Source: Azorinus chamasolen (lineage: Eukaryota; Mollusca; Bivalvia; Cardiida; Solecurtidae). From it: a DNA stretch of 64,000 nucleotides. The notes below the pieces were generated by a model, which had not been told where the DNA came from, searched no databases, and was given only the letters and a program-made list of their open reading frames with translations. How positions within the stretch are numbered: the first letter of the stretch is position 1; every line of letters starts with the position of its first letter. The translations under genes and the position numbers were made by a program. The stretch covers positions 4,841,093 to 4,905,092 of the forward strand of contig OY755242.1 in assembly GCA_963576725.1 (NCBI GenBank), read 5' to 3'. This document shows, in pieces, positions 62,520-64,000 of the stretch.

Positions 62520-63654
62520 TTCAAATTTTATTGGCAATATCAGCATATACAATACTTTTGGCCAAGTAAATAATACAATATAAAGATGGCAAATGCATTA
62601 CACTAATACATACATCAATGTAATGAAATAATTAACATAGATTGAACTAGTAAATACTGATTCAAACCTAACCTGATATTTTAATAGCAATTTAAGTACA
62701 TAAAGAAACCTAAGAAGCAACATTTTCTATGCATTCTGTACGTTTTAACATAGCATAGTGAATATATTTCGACACATTTCTGATAATACCTACTTTCTTA
62801 CTGGACATAAGACCGACAAATTTAGACAGTGAAGGCCAAGATCTAGCAATTTTGTATTTCTTTCGTAAATCTAAATAAATAGGACAGCAAAGTAGAAAGT
62901 GATATTCTGATTCAACTAAATTTAAACAGCAAAGCTTACATTTACGATTATCCCTGTCTGTACCGCTATATCTTCCGGCTTCAATTTCTAAAGCATGAGA
63001 ACTAAGTCTGAACCGTGAGAAAGTAGTTCTGACTTTATCATCATCTAACAAGTCGAGATATCGTTCAAATACGAACTCTGTTTTAAAAGATCTATAATAT
63101 TCTAACTTTGATTGAGAATTGACGGTATCATTCCACATTTGAATATACTGATCATGCAAACGCTGAGTTAATGATGGTATAAAATTATAGGCAGGGTTAA
63201 AATTATTCCACAGATAACTATACCCTAGTGATTCTACCAAGGCTTTCATTTCATAAGACCAAACATGTTTATTATTAATGAATATGTTATTACTTTCTAC
63301 TTGTTCTTTAAAAACATTATGCATTATTGAGTGTTCAGCTAGCATCATTTTACACCAAAATTTAATAGATCTTTCTTTAGCAATTACCGACAGTGGAAAA
63401 CGACCAAGTTCACCTAGAACTGCAACATTTGATGTTTGGGGTCTTACCTCTAAAACTCTTTTACAAAATTTATAATGTAACTTATCAACATCCTTAAAAC
63501 CATACACACCCCATACTTCGGAACAGTACAGAATTATAGGTGCCACAAGGGAGTCAAACAGTGCAAGTTTCGTTTTTGTAAGTATTAACAAAACAAAACA
63601 TTCTAAAAACTCCAAACCTCTACCTTGCAAAATATATTTCTCTCGAAATGCCAT
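62520..63654 (-). mobile_element. non-LTR retrotransposon 3' end
   Basis: Comprises the 314-codon C-terminal frame (62710-63654) and about 190 bp of downstream AT-rich sequence ending near GCCAATAAAATTTG. It is 5' truncated, as is usual for LINE copies. Confidence 0.75.
62710..63654 (-). CDS. LINE pol C-terminal region with CCHC tail
   Basis: A 314-codon frame, open to the end. Residues 31-51 (TKLALFDSLVAPIILYCSEV and W) are the thumb-proximal motif seen after the reverse transcriptase of many LINEs. Residues 58-90 (KLHYKFCKRVLEVRPQTSN, ELGRFPL) continue it. A CCHC knuckle closes the protein: C239, C242, H252, C257 in CKLCCLNLVESEYHFLLCC. The catalytic domain is absent upstream. The long intact frame suggests a fairly recent insertion. 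Clade not assigned; CR1, I or a related group are possible. Confidence 0.85.
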   Translation of the reverse strand: MAFREKYILQGRGLEFLECFVLLILTKTKLALFDSLVAPIILYCSEVWGVYGFKDVDKLHYKFCKRVLEVRPQTSNVAVLGELGRFPLSVIAKERSIKFWCKMMLAEHSIMHNVFKEQVESNNIFINNKHVWSYEMKALVESLGYSYLWNNFNPAYNFIPSLTQRLHDQYIQMWNDTVNSQSKLEYYRSFKTEFVFERYLDLLDDDKVRTTFSRFRLSSHALEIEAGRYSGTDRDNRKCKLCCLNLVESEYHFLLCCPIYLDLRKKYKIARSWPSLSKFVGLMSSKKVGIIRNVSKYIHYAMLKRTECIENVAS

Positions 63655-63756
63655 ATATGGATTTTTCGCCGCAAAATAAACTTGCTAACATTATCGTCTG
63701 ATTCAGGTTCGTGTAGCTTTCATCAATTCTAAATTCAAGCACATAATATAAGTGTC

Positions 63757-63822
63757 AATGAGTTTGGATCCTGATGAGACGCCAAACTATACTCGACGTC
63801 TTATATGGATCTACACTGTTTG
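63757..63822. repeat. family-A hairpin core
   Basis: GTTTGGATCCTGATGAGACG on one arm and a mutated complement (GTCTTATATGGATCTACACT) on the other. Further hairpin-like ATATTCATG inverted repeats follow to the window end. Confidence 0.65.
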
Positions 63823-64000
63823 CAAATGTTACCATAGATTTTGCGTATGGCGGCAAAAAGTGAGTATAATTCCTTCTTATTCATGAACCATTATGAATAA
63901 ATGAGCCTATAAATATTCATGAGGGAGTTATATATTTATTACATGAATATTCGGGATGTCCCATTCCCTCATAGGCTATATTTAGACTCTACCTTTTCAA

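Noticed and set aside
63820..63845. Calmodulin exon 1 (minus-strand ATG followed by GTAACA)
   Set aside because: It lies at the edge of a hairpin element, has a poor donor and no promoter context; other ATG-GT sites are equally good, so exon 1 is left unplaced.

Overview
The window is animal nuclear DNA, almost certainly from a mollusc and most likely a bivalve. This rests on four things: split calmodulin genes with GT-AG introns in the conserved animal positions, Ty3/gypsy and several non-LTR retroelement remnants, a very high density of hairpin-cored miniature transposons, and AT-rich intergenic DNA with no operons. The species is not recognised. Only two host genes can be supported; most of the rest is mobile or satellite DNA.

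Layout. 1-1325: no gene seen. 1326-12549: a minus-strand Ty3/gypsy element in tandem (three LTRs, two internal regions 5300 bp apart, target duplication ATTC), with identical internal deletions in both units; the integrase is the only long open frame. 12550-17640: a decayed LINE tail, minisatellites and miniature transposons. 17660-21240: a foldback element whose arms are built of about 126-bp tandem repeats. 21240-24275: possible single exons, a tandemly duplicated unit and a retroelement tail. 24275-27310: a broken CR1/Jockey-like LINE split by another retroelement, then a PHD-finger fragment. 27310-34120: repeats and miniature transposons. 34122-38542 (+): a calmodulin-like gene that appears to encode only two EF-hands (76 residues). 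38543-53233: a nest of mobile elements, including a 459-bp LTR element (43676-44134) with a tRNA-Thr-like gene inside each 144-bp LTR, and a second foldback element (44967-46722). 53234-58661 (-): a complete conventional calmodulin gene except for its ATG-only first exon. 58662-64000: minisatellite, long palindromes, and a minus-strand LINE 3' end.

The two calmodulin-family genes face each other tail to tail about 15 kb apart and share exon-boundary phases, which suggests common origin with loss of the first two EF-hands in one copy. The most unusual mobile feature is the small LTR element with an internal Pol III-type tRNA gene. Its insertion, and that of a pogo-type miniature transposon beside it, can be checked against related uninterrupted copies inside the same window. 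The classifications below come from reading motifs and repeat boundaries by eye; no database search was possible.
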